This document shows, one piece after another, positions 35,593 through 46,000 of a DNA stretch of 64,000 nt (position 1 is the first letter of the stretch; each line of letters begins with the position of its first letter). Origin of the DNA: Pseudomonas sp. HN11 (GTDB lineage: Bacteria > Pseudomonadota > Gammaproteobacteria > Pseudomonadales > Pseudomonadaceae). The notes beneath the pieces are model-generated. The model ran no database searches. It saw only the letters and a list, made by a program, of their open reading frames with translations, and was not told the origin of the DNA. The stretch spans positions 4,351,001 to 4,415,000 of the forward strand of contig NZ_CP089985.1 in NCBI RefSeq assembly GCF_021390155.1, given 5' to 3'. A program made the translations under genes and the position numbers.

Positions 35593-36914
35593 GCTTCGAT
35601 CCTCGGGTTGACCTTATCGCGCGGCAGCAACAACGACGCAACCGCCACCACCTGACGCACGCTCTTGCTCGCGCCGCCGCCTCCCGACGGGCCGTTGGTG
35701 TAGAGGGTTTCCACTTCATTGCCCACGCGCACCGCCTCGCCGCGATCCTCACAGCGAGCCGCTACGCGCAGGCGCACTTCCCAGGGCTCGACCGTGCTGC
35801 GCGGGCCATGGAGCGAGTCCATGCCAATCAGTTCGGCACGCACTTCCTGCATCTTCACGCCCATCAACTCAAGCCGCTTGAGGACGACATCCCGCGCCAA
35901 CTGCGCCCGTGCGACAGCGCCGGGGCCACCGTAGGACATCTGTCCTTCACCAATCCAACCGTCCAGATAGCCGACGCTGACCTTCAACTTTTCGGGGCGT
36001 GCACGGCCGCCCGCACCTTGGGCACGCACACGATCAATGTTTTCCTCAATGAAGCTCACTTGAGAAAAATCGGCTGTCACGTCAGGCGTGAGGTACGCCG
36101 CCGGGTCATGCACTTCATAGATAAGCTGTTCCGTGCAGGTAGCGCGGCTGACCCGCCCACCGGACCCACCCACCTTGGTAATCACCGCCTCACCGTCCAC
36201 AGAGATCTCGGCCAAGGGGAAACCCAGACGAGCCAGATCCTCCACGTCCTTGAAGCCAGGATCTGCGAAATAGCCGCCGCTGACTTGCCCGGCGCACTCA
36301 AGCAAATGCCCCACTAGCGTGCCACGCCCCAGGCGCTGCCAGTCGTCCGCTGACCAACCGAATTCAAACATCTGCGGTGCCAGGAACAGCGAAGGGTCAG
36401 CTACGCGTCCGGTGATCACCACATCGGCGTCGGCGTGCAACGCTTCCAGAATGCCGTCGACGCCCAAGTAAGCATTCGCGGAAATCAGCCGCTCGCCGAG
36501 GGACTCGACGGTCTGGCCGTTATCCAGCAAACACTCGGGCTGCAACATCTTCAACACATCATCGCCGATGACGGCGACGACCTTCAGATCAAGGCTCAAC
36601 TCACTGGCGATCCGCCGTACTTCACTGGCCGCCGACACCGGATTGGCCGCTCCCATATTGGTGATCACCCGCAAACGACGGCGCCCGGCCTTCACGCCGA
36701 CAAAGGGCAACACCCGGCGCATGCGTTCGCTCAACAGCGGGTCGTAACCGCCCTCTGGATCGTTGATCCGCACCTGTTGTGCCAAGGCGATCGTTCTTTC
36801 GGCCAGGCATTCGAACACCAGGTAATCCAGGTCGCCCTGCTCGGCCAGTTCCACGGCAGGTTCGATCCGGTCGCCGGAATAGCCGGCGCCGGAACCGATG
36901 CGCAAGGTTTTCAT
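35589..36914 (-). CDS. AtuA-family (DUF1446) protein
   Basis: The 441-residue protein starts MKTLRIGSGAGYSGDRIEPAV, the N-terminal signature of the DUF1446/AtuA family, with ITNMGAANP and ITGRVADPSLFLAP further on. AtuA was named from the acyclic terpene (citronellol) pathway, but homologues occur in other contexts. Here no acyl-CoA carboxylase or hydratase is adjacent, only its small partner and a CitMHS transporter, so terpene use is not supported. A role in catabolism of a carboxylic acid imported by the transporter is inference. Confidence 0.9.
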   Translation of the reverse strand: MKTLRIGSGAGYSGDRIEPAVELAEQGDLDYLVFECLAERTIALAQQVRINDPEGGYDPLLSERMRRVLPFVGVKAGRRRLRVITNMGAANPVSAASEVRRIASELSLDLKVVAVIGDDVLKMLQPECLLDNGQTVESLGERLISANAYLGVDGILEALHADADVVITGRVADPSLFLAPQMFEFGWSADDWQRLGRGTLVGHLLECAGQVSGGYFADPGFKDVEDLARLGFPLAEISVDGEAVITKVGGSGGRVSRATCTEQLIYEVHDPAAYLTPDVTADFSQVSFIEENIDRVRAQGAGGRARPEKLKVSVGYLDGWIGEGQMSYGGPGAVARAQLARDVVLKRLELMGVKMQEVRAELIGMDSLHGPRSTVEPWEVRLRVAARCEDRGEAVRVGNEVETLYTNGPSGGGGASKSVRQVVAVASLLLPRDKVNPRIEA

Positions 36915-36915
36915 C

Positions 36916-38208
36916 TCAAATAACTCCCAGGAGCAACGCGGTCAGGGTCATCAACACCGACGCGGCAAATAGAAACGGAATGGTGAAGCGCTGGTGATCG
37001 GCCAGTTCGATCTTGCACAGGCCCACCAACAGGAAAGTCGCAGGAGTCAGCGGGCTGACCGGGAAGCCGGTGGTGTGCACGCCGAGCAACGAGGCCTGGG
37101 CCACTTGCAGCGGATCCACACCCAAGGCCTTGCCGACTTCGGCGATCACCGGCATCACGCCGAAATAGTAGGAATCGGGGTCGAACAGCATGCTCAACGG
37201 CATGGAAATAAAGCCCACCACTGCCGGGATCAACTTGCCGTGGCCGGCGGGAATCTGCGCCACCGCCACTTCGGCAATCGCCTTGAGCATGCCGGTGCCC
37301 TGCATGATGCCGGTGAACACCCCGGCGGCGAGCAAGATGCTGGCCATGGTCAGGGCGGTCTTGGCATGGGCGTCGATGCGGGCGCGCTGGGCGTCGACGT
37401 TCGGGTAGTTGATGCACAGCGCCACCACGGTGCCGAGCATGAACATCACGACCGGGTCGACCCAACCGGCAATCATCACCACCATCACCAGCACGGTCAG
37501 GATCAGGTTGACCCAGAACAGGCGCGGGCGGCGCAGCTTGATGTCGTCATCACTGAGCACCCGCTGCGGCACCGCATCCACGGTGGAACCGACGCCGAGG
37601 CCCAGGCGTTTTTCTTCACGACGGCCCAGCCACCAGGCACAGGCAAACACGAAGATCAGGCCGACGATCTGCACCGGGATCAGCGGCTGGAACAGGTCCG
37701 CCACCGGTACATGCAGCGCCGCTGAGGAACGCAGCACCGGGCCGGTCCAAGGCAGGAAATTGACCCCCGCAGCCATCGCACACACACACGCCAGAATGCG
37801 TTTATCGATGCCCAGCCGCGTATACAGCGGCAGCATCGCCGGCACCGTCACTAGAAAGGTCACCGCGCCAGAGCCGTCCAAATGCACCAGCAGCGCCAGG
37901 GTCGCGGTGCCTACGACAATACGTGTAGGACGCGTCCCTACGGTGCGCAGGATGCGATCAATGATGGGGTCGAGCATGCCGGCATCGGTCATGATCCCGA
38001 AAAACAGGATCGCAAACACAAACATCCCCACCACGGGGGCGACGTTCTTGATACCGGTGATGATGAAGGCGCTGGTTTGCAGGCCGAACCCGCCGAGCAG
38101 CGCGGCGATGATCGGCAGGGCGATCAGGGCCACCAGCGGCGAGAGGCGTTTGCTCATGACGGCAGCGAGCAGGCACAGGATGGTGATGACACCCAGGGTA
38201 GCGAGCAT
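36916..38208 (-). CDS. CitMHS-family carboxylate transporter
   Basis: The 430-residue membrane protein has about 12 hydrophobic segments and starts MLATLGVITILCLLAAVMSK. It matches CitMHS, proton symporters for metal-citrate complexes and related tricarboxylates. Typical segments are HLDGSGAVTFLVTVPAMLPL and the C-terminal GVHTTGFPVSPLTPATFLL. It is the first gene of the AtuA operon (one base before it) and diverges from the LysR regulator, which likely controls it. Confidence 0.92.
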   Translation of the reverse strand: MLATLGVITILCLLAAVMSKRLSPLVALIALPIIAALLGGFGLQTSAFIITGIKNVAPVVGMFVFAILFFGIMTDAGMLDPIIDRILRTVGTRPTRIVVGTATLALLVHLDGSGAVTFLVTVPAMLPLYTRLGIDKRILACVCAMAAGVNFLPWTGPVLRSSAALHVPVADLFQPLIPVQIVGLIFVFACAWWLGRREEKRLGLGVGSTVDAVPQRVLSDDDIKLRRPRLFWVNLILTVLVMVVMIAGWVDPVVMFMLGTVVALCINYPNVDAQRARIDAHAKTALTMASILLAAGVFTGIMQGTGMLKAIAEVAVAQIPAGHGKLIPAVVGFISMPLSMLFDPDSYYFGVMPVIAEVGKALGVDPLQVAQASLLGVHTTGFPVSPLTPATFLLVGLCKIELADHQRFTIPFLFAASVLMTLTALLLGVI

Positions 38209-38319
38209 GGGTTACTCCAGAGCGGCCTTTTTGGCCGGTTATTGTTTTCCCTGGAGTATTGGAACCGGGTTAGTCTTTGTAAATTGGAATATTCACTCGC
38301 CAGTGTTCGGAAAAACAAA

Positions 38320-39216
38320 ATGAAGAACAGCATCCAACACATTCAAGCGTTTCTCGCAGTGGCTCGCACAGGCAGTTTCACCAAGGCAGCCAATGAACTG
38401 CATCTGTCGCCTTCGGCGCTGACGGTTCAGGTGCAACAACTGGAAGACTGGCTCGGCGTCGCCCTGCTCGACCGCAGCCCGCGCCACGTCAGCATTACCG
38501 CCGCGGGCCAGGATGCGCGCGGCCCCATGGAAAAACTGCTGCTGGACCTGGACAACATTGTCACCGGCTCCCGCGACCTCGCCGCCCTGCGCCGGGGCGT
38601 GGTCACTATCGCCGCCCTGCCCTCGGTGTGCGCCGGCACTTTGCCTCCAGTTCTACGCTTGTTTCGCGAGCGCTTTGCCGGAATCGAGGTGCGCCTGCAT
38701 GACCTGGTGGCCCACCGCATACATGCGCAGGTGCGTTCCGGCGAGGTGGATTTCGGCATCGGCGTGCGCGCACGGCTCAGCCATGGGCTGGAATTCCTGC
38801 CGGTGTTGAATGATCGCTTGTGTGCGTTCGTGCCGGTGGCTCATCCCCTCACCCGCTATCGCCAATTGACCCTGGAGCAGTTGGCTGACCAGCCGATCAT
38901 CCTCACTGGCCGCGACAGCAGCGTACGCGAGCAAGTGGATGCACTGTTCGATGAGACACGCCTGACCCTGAACGCCGGCATGGAAGCCAACTACATGTCG
39001 ACGGTCTTGGCGCTTGTGCGTCAGGGGCTGGGGATCAGTGTGCTGCCGGAGTCGGCGGCGGACAGCCTGGAGGGGTTGAAGCGCATCGACATCGATCATC
39101 CCGGTGTGAGCCGGGAGATCGGGCTGATCAGTCGCAGCGGGATGGGCCTGAGCCCGGCGGCGCAGCGGTGTTTCGAGTTGTTGAATGAAGAATTACCTGG
39201 CACAACATCAGGCTGA
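38320..39216 (+). CDS. LysR-family transcriptional regulator
   Basis: The 298-residue protein has an N-terminal winged HTH (IQHIQAFLAVARTGSFTKAA, then LHLSPSALTVQVQQLEDWLG) and a periplasmic-binding-fold effector domain. It is divergently transcribed from the CitMHS-AtuA operon with a 111-base gap that contains two ATTGGAA copies and a GAATATTC palindrome near 38286, plausible LysR contact sites. It probably activates that operon in response to its substrate. Confidence 0.92.
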   Translation: MKNSIQHIQAFLAVARTGSFTKAANELHLSPSALTVQVQQLEDWLGVALLDRSPRHVSITAAGQDARGPMEKLLLDLDNIVTGSRDLAALRRGVVTIAALPSVCAGTLPPVLRLFRERFAGIEVRLHDLVAHRIHAQVRSGEVDFGIGVRARLSHGLEFLPVLNDRLCAFVPVAHPLTRYRQLTLEQLADQPIILTGRDSSVREQVDALFDETRLTLNAGMEANYMSTVLALVRQGLGISVLPESAADSLEGLKRIDIDHPGVSREIGLISRSGMGLSPAAQRCFELLNEELPGTTSG

Positions 39217-39246
39217 ATGAGGGAGCGGGCTTGCTCGCTCCCTCAT
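39217..39246. repeat. REP palindrome
   Basis: Arms ATGAGGGAGCG and CGCTCCCTCAT surround a GGCTTGCT loop, a REP variant with GAGGGAGC instead of TGGGAGC. It lies exactly between the convergent LysR and GST stops, a position where it could end transcripts. Confidence 0.85.
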
Positions 39247-39259
39247 TTGACCGCGTAAG

Positions 39260-39862
39260 TCAGTCGAGCATCGGCACATGTCTGGGATGGCTGGCCACTC
39301 GCGCCAACCAGGCTTGAACACCCGGATAGGCACCCAAGTCAAACCCACCCTCTTGAGCGACATGGGTATAGGCATACAACGCCACATCGGCAATGGAGAA
39401 CTGATCGCCCACCAGATACGGCGTCAGCTGCAATTGGCGCTCCATGACCTTGAGCGCTTTGTAACCGCCCTTGTGCAGCTTTTTGTATTCCTCCAGGCGA
39501 TCCTCGGGCAGCCCCAGGTAAAACTGGATAAACCGCGCCACCGCAATGTACGGCTCATGGCTGTACTGTTCGAAGAATTGCCATTGCAGCACTTGGGTGC
39601 GCAGGCGTGGCTCGGACGGCAGGAAATCACTGCCATCGGCCAGAAAGTTGAGGATCGCATTGGACTCCCATAGGCAGGTGCCGTCCTCCAGCTCCAGCAC
39701 GGGGATCTTGCCGTTGGGGTTCTTGGCCAGGAATTCGGCGGTCTGGGTGTCACCCTTGAGGATGTCCACATCGATCCACTGATACGGGATGCCCAGCAGG
39801 CTGAGCATCAATTTGACCTTGTAGCAGTTGCCCGACTTGTAATCGCCATAAACCTTGTACAT
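39260..39862 (-). CDS. Glutathione S-transferase family protein
   Basis: The 200-residue protein has an N-terminal thioredoxin-fold domain (MYKVYGDYKSGNCYKVKLML; cis-Pro in GKIPVLEL; ESNAILNFLADGS) and a helical C-terminal domain (QFSIADVALYAYTHVA). Substrate not inferable. It is immediately downstream of the truncated aminotransferase on the same strand. Confidence 0.92.
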   Translation of the reverse strand: MYKVYGDYKSGNCYKVKLMLSLLGIPYQWIDVDILKGDTQTAEFLAKNPNGKIPVLELEDGTCLWESNAILNFLADGSDFLPSEPRLRTQVLQWQFFEQYSHEPYIAVARFIQFYLGLPEDRLEEYKKLHKGGYKALKVMERQLQLTPYLVGDQFSIADVALYAYTHVAQEGGFDLGAYPGVQAWLARVASHPRHVPMLD

Positions 39863-39872
39863 GGGGCTCCCC

Positions 39873-40655
39873 TTATGCCGCTTGCGCGTGCTGTGCTTGC
39901 CGGACTACCGCGGCCAGGCGCTTGAGACCTTCGTCGAGGCGGGCCGGGTCGATATGGCTGAAATTGAGTCGCAGCGAACCATGATGCTGGTCCGGCTCGG
40001 AAAAGAACGGTTCACCGGGCATGAACGCGACGTTCTGGTCGAGCGCGTGAGCCAACAAGGTGCGGGTGTCGAGCGGTTGTTTCAAGGTCAGCCAGAAGAA
40101 TAATCCACCCTGGGGCACCTGCCAGTCGGCCAGATCGGTGAAGTGACGCCGTAGCGCGGCCTGGAATGCATCGCGGCGCTCGCGGTAAAAACTGCGCAAT
40201 TCAACCAGGTGCTGCTGGTATTTCTGTGTGCCAATCCACTGCATCGCCTGCCATTGGCCGATGCGGTTGGTGTGCAGGTCGGCAGACTGCTTGAGCTTGA
40301 GCAAGTGCGCGAACAGGTCCGGGCTGGCGATCAGGTAGCCTACGCGCAGGCCCGGCAGCAGGGTTTTGGACACCGTGCCGGTGTAGATCCAGCTGGCTTT
40401 TTTCAAGCGCCCGACGATGGGTTTGGCGCTGCCGCCGTCGAAGGTCAGTTCGCGGTAGGGCTCGTCTTCGATCAGTGTCACGCCGAATTCATCCAGCAAC
40501 GCAGCGACGGCTTCGCGCTTGGCTTCGCTGTAGCGCACGGCCGAGGGGTTTTGGAAGGTCGGGATCAGGTAGATGAACGCCGGGCGATGGCGTTCGAGGT
40601 TGGCGCGTAACACGCTCAAGTTCGGGCCGTCGGCTTCCAGTTGCACAGTGAGGCA
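39873..40655 (-). pseudogene. PLP-dependent aminotransferase, 5' third deleted
   Basis: About 257 C-terminal residues of a class I (LysN/MocR-type) aminotransferase remain, including the PLP lysine motif YTGTVSKTLLPGLRVGY and the C-terminal SLRLNFSHIDPARLDEGL. Family members are about 390 residues, so roughly 135 N-terminal residues are gone, including part of the cofactor site. The homology stops abruptly at about 40650, where a fragment of a divergent marR gene begins. No start codon with a ribosome site is present; the GTG at 40646 lies inside homology. Confidence 0.85.
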
Positions 40656-40840
40656 ACAGCGTTGCGTCCGAGACCGACAAGCGCAAACGCCTGCTGGAAT
40701 TGACCGAGGAAGGCCTGCGTTTCGAGCAGTCGTTAAGGCGTGAACAGGTGAAGTTGCTGCAACGTGCGTTCAATGAAGCCGGCGAAGAAGCGGTAGTCGG
40801 GTGGCTGGCGGTTAATCAGGCACTGAGTGGCGTGAACTAG
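40656..40840 (+). pseudogene. MarR-family regulator, C-terminal fragment
   Basis: An open frame without a start reads SVASETDKRKRLLELTEEGL and continues RFEQSLRREQVKLLQ, the typical end of a MarR regulator (wing Asp-x-Arg region, then the dimerisation helix). It ends with a stop at 40838. An in-frame TGA lies just upstream. It abuts the truncated aminotransferase head to head, so one deletion removed both 5' ends and the promoter region between them. Confidence 0.8.
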
Positions 40841-40879
40841 CCACTCATCCCACTATTCGAAAACATTATTTGCTTTATT

Positions 40880-40889
40880 TGTATACAAA
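40880..40889. promoter_or_regulatory. Palindrome TTGTATACAA before the purine permease
   Basis: A perfect 10-bp palindrome, extended to 12 (TTTGTATACAAA), 128 bases before the permease start. Near-identical palindromes lie before hiuH and puuE. The form is typical of GntR-type dimer sites; the regulator is not in the window. Confidence 0.55.
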
Positions 40890-41017
40890 AGCATAATTCG
40901 CCTCGTGCGAGTTCCTGACCTACTGGTCAACAAAACCCGCCAGTACCTCAAAGCGCTGTGGCCCACATCCGTGACCGGCGCTGGAAATAACAATAAGACT
41001 CTTGAGGAGTACTCGCT

Positions 41018-42364
41018 GTGGATAGCCGCAAATCCGAAGCCCCGACGCTCGACCTTGCCCCCTCACAGAACGGCTGGCTGGAACGCCTGTTCAAACTGCG
41101 CTTGCATGGCACCACAGTGAAGACCGAACTGATTGCCGGCCTCACTACCTTCATCACCATGGCCTACATCATCTTCGTCAACCCGAACATCATGGCCGAC
41201 GCCGGCATCGATCACGGCGCAGCGTTCGTCGCCACCTGCATTGCGGCTGCATTGGGTTGCCTGTTGATGGGCCTGTACGCCAACTGGCCGGTGGGCCTGG
41301 CGCCGGGCATGGGTCTGAACGCGTTTTTCACCTACACCGTGGTGGGCACCATGGGCTACACCTGGGAAACCGCGCTGGGTGCGGTGTTTATTTCCGGCGT
41401 GCTGTTCATGGGCCTGACGCTCTCGCGGGTGCGTGAATGGCTGCTCAACAGCATTCCCGTGAGCCTGCGGCATGCCATGGGCGCAGGTGTCGGCTTGTTC
41501 CTCGGGGTGATCGGGCTGAAGACCGCCGGCATCATCGTCGACAGCCCGGCCACGCTGATCAAACTGGGTTCACTGCATGAGCCTGCCCCCCTGCTGGCGG
41601 CCGTGTGCTTCCTGCTGATTGCCATCCTCAGCTACCACCGGGTATTTGGTGCGATCCTCATCAGCATCATTGCCGTAACCCTGGCTGGCTGGGGCCTGGG
41701 TTTGGTGCATTACAACGGTATTCTCTCCACACCACCGAGCCTGGCGCCGACCTGGATGGCCATGGACGTAAAAGGTGTATTCAATGTAAGTATGATTAGC
41801 GTGGTATTCGCATTTCTTTTTGTACACATGTTTGATACCGCAGGTACACTGATGGGCGTCGCGCAGCGGGCCGGTTTGGTCAATGCCGACGGTAAGATCG
41901 ATAACCTGTCCCGTGCACTGAAGGCCGACAGTGCGTCCAGTGTGTTTGGAGCGATGGTCGGTGTGCCACCGGTGACCAGCTATGTGGAAAGTGCTGCCGG
42001 CGTAGCTGCTGGCGGCCGCACTGGGCTCACCGCTGTGACCGTGGGCGTGTTGTTTGTCGCAGCCATGTTTTTCGCCCCTTTGGCTGGCATGATTCCAGCC
42101 TATGCCACCGCTGGCGCGCTGATCTACGTGGCGATGCTGATGATGGCAAGCATGGCCCATATCAATTGGGATGAAGCCACCGACAGCATTCCGGCGATTG
42201 TCACCGCCATCATGATGCCCCTGACCTTCTCGGTCGCGGACGGAATCGCCCTGGGCTTCATCACCTATGTGGCGCTCAAGGCGGGCACCGGCAAGTACCG
42301 CGAAATTTCGGTCAGCCTCTGGGTGTTGTGCGCGATCTTCATCGCCAAGTTCATATTTCTATAA
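41018..42364 (+). CDS. AzgA-type NCS2 purine permease
   Basis: The 448-residue membrane protein is an AzgA-like adenine/guanine/hypoxanthine permease: ELIAGLTTFITMAYIIFVNP at the start, then GLAPGMGLNAFFTYTVV, FLFVHMFDTAGTLMGVA and MVGVPPVTSYVESAAGVAAG. It starts with GTG, preceded by GGAG at eight bases. It feeds purine bases to the catabolic enzymes encoded further right. It is followed by lysE at 12 bases, probably one transcript. Confidence 0.94.
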   Translation: MDSRKSEAPTLDLAPSQNGWLERLFKLRLHGTTVKTELIAGLTTFITMAYIIFVNPNIMADAGIDHGAAFVATCIAAALGCLLMGLYANWPVGLAPGMGLNAFFTYTVVGTMGYTWETALGAVFISGVLFMGLTLSRVREWLLNSIPVSLRHAMGAGVGLFLGVIGLKTAGIIVDSPATLIKLGSLHEPAPLLAAVCFLLIAILSYHRVFGAILISIIAVTLAGWGLGLVHYNGILSTPPSLAPTWMAMDVKGVFNVSMISVVFAFLFVHMFDTAGTLMGVAQRAGLVNADGKIDNLSRALKADSASSVFGAMVGVPPVTSYVESAAGVAAGGRTGLTAVTVGVLFVAAMFFAPLAGMIPAYATAGALIYVAMLMMASMAHINWDEATDSIPAIVTAIMMPLTFSVADGIALGFITYVALKAGTGKYREISVSLWVLCAIFIAKFIFL

Positions 42365-42376
42365 AAGGAGTAAGGC

Positions 42377-43018
42377 ATGACCCTGGAAACCTGGCTGCTG
42401 TTCAGCGGCGCTGCATTGATCGTGATTCTGATCCCTGGCCCGTTGTCGCTGCTGATGATCAGCAACAGCCTCAACTACGGCCTGCGCCGCTCGTATCCAG
42501 CGTTTCTCGGTGGGGTCATGGCCTCGATCTGTTTGCTCAGCGCCTCGGCCCTCGGTCTGGGCGCGCTGTTGCTCGCATCGGAGCAGTTGTTCAGCGCCTT
42601 GAAGGTGATCGGCGCGGCGTACCTGTTCTATCTGGCCTGGCAAAGCTGGAAGCAATCGCAGCAACCGGCACATGGCGCCGAAGTACCGCAGTTAGCCGCC
42701 ACACCACGCTTTCGCACCTTGTTCGGCCGCGCCTTTGTGCTCGGCGCCAGCAACCCCAAGGACATTCTGTTTTTCGCCGCATTCCTGCCGCAGTTTCTCA
42801 ACGGTGAGCAACCGTTCCTGCCACAACTGCTGAGCATGATCGCCACCTGGACCGTGCTCGACCTGCTGTGCAAACTGGTCTATGGCCTGAGCGCCCATGG
42901 CGCAGCCCGCTACCTGCGCAGCGGCAAAGGCCAAAGCTGGTTCAACCGCGTCAGTGCGGGGTTGTTTGGCGGTGCGGGCATGCTGTCGCTGATGAAGGTC
43001 AGGATGGATTCACTTTGA
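42377..43018 (+). CDS. LysE-family exporter
   Basis: The 213-residue membrane protein has six hydrophobic segments, the LysE signature IPGPLSLLMISNSLNYG near the N-terminus and LGASNPKDILFFAAFLPQF. It exports an amino acid or related solute; substrate unknown. It follows the purine permease by 12 bases with AAGGAG. Its last 20 bases overlap the 3' end of the convergent giant gene. Confidence 0.92.
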   Translation: MTLETWLLFSGAALIVILIPGPLSLLMISNSLNYGLRRSYPAFLGGVMASICLLSASALGLGALLLASEQLFSALKVIGAAYLFYLAWQSWKQSQQPAHGAEVPQLAATPRFRTLFGRAFVLGASNPKDILFFAAFLPQFLNGEQPFLPQLLSMIATWTVLDLLCKLVYGLSAHGAARYLRSGKGQSWFNRVSAGLFGGAGMLSLMKVRMDSL

Positions 43019-46000
43019 CAAAATAGACGCTGGGAGGAACGGTACCCACGACGGGCCATTGGATACCTGCTGCGATCCGAACCAATCGCCCTTCCTCCAT
43101 GGCACTTTTGACTCCCGCGAACGTAGCTGAAGCCGAATATCGATTGATGACTTTATTGAGCCAGACATTCGTCAGCCTTTCGTCGAGCTTGATGGCGCCT
43201 TTCTCAACCCAGTGGAGGGATACGTAATACAGCGTGTTCGAATTGGGGTGCGTCACGATAAGTTGATTCGTGGCTCGACCGCCGATTGATACTTCTCGAT
43301 CTCTGACTCTAAAGCCCTGCTGTTTCAACTCGTGCCTAACCGCCGCGCGCTGCGTAACCCTTCGCTGACCCCCTTGCCCACCTTTGGGCAGCCACAACGA
43401 GGGGTCCAATCCAGACGCCTGAAAATCGACACGCGTGAAGCCAGGAGCCTTACCGTCGTAACCGATGAAAAGGCTATGACCGTGCCTTTCGATGGGCCGC
43501 AACATCCTCAGCAAGTCGTCCGTTTTTCCCGGCCCGGCAGGAAGTGGCGGCAACCATTTGTCCAACGTCGCACGAATGTTAAGCAAGTGAGTGGCGGTTG
43601 CAGGACGCGTCGGCCCAGACAATTCAATCATGCGCGCAACCGCAAAATGTCGACTCGTGATCGTCATGGTCGGAAAAGCCTCACCTACAGACTGAGTCAA
43701 CGGCCGGTCGAACAATGGGTTATGAAGTGCCCACTCATTGCGTTCAGTGAATGACATCGGAAGAGGTTGTTCATCCAGCGCGCTGCTGGTCCACCGTTCG
43801 ATGTCAAAAGCAGCGCTCGACATCAACGGCTCATTTTTTGTCATGAATACGATGCGGTTCAAGGGCGCCTGATTGCCCTCTGGGAGCAGCCTGTAATAAC
43901 CACTTAACGGATGGTCTAAGGGAACATTCGGCGGGGCGATGCGCGCGACGTGACAGGAGAAACCCGCAGCATCTCTTGGAACGAGAAAAACGCCTGGTGC
44001 GGGCGACGTCAATTGCCGAACATCCGGAGTCGGCATTCGCCATTGCGCCCAATGACCCGCCGTCGATGCTGACTGAAGAATTGAGTTTTCCGTCGACGTG
44101 CGAACAATGGGTGGCCACCAATCAGGCGGTGCTGGCGACGACAGCGGCCGACGCCACGGATTAAGCGCATCCAGACTCGTTCCCGCCGCCGGCTGAGGCG
44201 CGTCTGCGCCGAGTAACCATTCCTTGGACTGCCGGATATTGATGATAAGTTCGTCCTGCCCCGGTACCTGTGGGTTTTTCAAGCGGAACGTCGTCTCGTT
44301 CGCGCGCCGATACACCGGATAATGGTGTGAGTCATCCGCGACAAATAGCTCGCCGTTTTTGACGTAGACACCATTCCGATCCGGCCCGCTCAACGCCACA
44401 GCCTCCTCAGGCACCGACTTGACCTTGAAACGCTCCAGCCCCGGAAGTTGCCGCACGGATGACGCCGAACGAGGAACACCGCTGCGCTCCACACGCCAGC
44501 GTCGTATCCGCCCCAAAGCCGCCACCGATACACCCACCCTCTTAGGGCCGGGTACGAACGCCATGACCAGGCCCACCGTAAAAAATTTTATCGTATCGGC
44601 CAACACGCGCTTATCGCCGGGATTACCAGATCGTAAATAACGCCGCGCCGCGCCGTACAACTCATAGAGATCACTGAACACTCCAACTATCGGCACAAAA
44701 AGACCTAACACCATCCGTATTTTAGCGACGCTATCATCGCGACGGCGGCGGATCCGATACTCTTCCAGCGCCTTGTTGGAGTAGCTGGCTGCTTGCGTTT
44801 GGCGTTGCAGCTCCAACACAGTTGCGTGGTACAGCAACGCCTGGGCATTGCAGTGAGAGGTGGCAACGATCGCCAGCCATTCCTGTGGATCACTGGCAAT
44901 CTGACCGAGCACTTGTTCTTCTATCTCATGGATCGACAGCGAAGGTTCAGGGTGCTTCACGCGGAACATGCGGTACACCCGCCAGATGCCTTTCACAAAG
45001 TAATTGCCAGAGAGCACATCAAGGATGTTGACGGCCATCGGATCAGCTCCAGCCTGAAAGGCCCAGCCGGGCGCGACCTGCCGTGCGAGTGTCTTTGCGT
45101 TATCTGGCAAAGCGCCGAGACGGTTCAATTCAGTCCTGGCCTTGTCGAGGCTGCTGTACTCAGTGAGCACCGACGCGTGCGGGGCCTGCGGCCAGTAGAT
45201 CACGCAAAGCGCCGAGCGCTTGTCCTGCACGACCACTATCCCTGCGACATAACGATCATGCTGCATCGTATGCCCCACCAGATGAACCTTATACAGTTGC
45301 AGTTCGTGCTGGTTTTTCAACAGGTCCTGGGGCGTTCGGGCGGCCATTGCAGTGCTGAATACGCTTTGCGCGTTCGCCGACAGCCCCTGTTGCACCGCAC
45401 AAAACAGATGAAATTCAGTGCCCGCACGCAATGTGCGATTCAACAACTCGGGGATGCGCCCCTCGCTGAGCGGGTGGTTGGGACTAACAGGAGGATAAAA
45501 CGCTTTGCTGATCAATGCGTCGTACCGGCCGCCGATATCCAGTGACCCTATTATTTGCCTCAGATGATTGACATGAAAGTCTCGCCACGGCCGTCGCAGA
45601 ACGCAGGCACGGTCTAATTTATATTGCGTCCACGTTGCCTGCGGATCCAGGTTATGCAGCGCCAACTCCACCAGGCTGAAAGCTCTGCACGAAGAAGACG
45701 GCGACAGTCCCGTGTGCGGGTCCCTCAGACGGCAAGCTTCTTCATAGTCACAATAGGTGCCATGAATATCACCCGACATTGCGATAAACGGCTCATCTAT
45801 CTCCACCTCCAACGAAATACCGTCGCGACGCAAACGGGCGGTCAATGCCTGGCGGGCATACGTCATCAGGTCCGGCAAACGTTGTTCCTGACGCGCTAGA
45901 AATGCCCAGGCACTGCTCATGTAATGCTTCTGCAAACGCCTGAAACGTCTACGCTGAGCCTGCGCTGCCGTGGTCAACCATGCTGGCAGTTTTTTCGCTT

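Noticed and set aside
40841..41017. Possible purine riboswitch before the AzgA permease
   Set aside because: None of the conserved core of the purine aptamer was seen; a palindromic protein site explains the region better.
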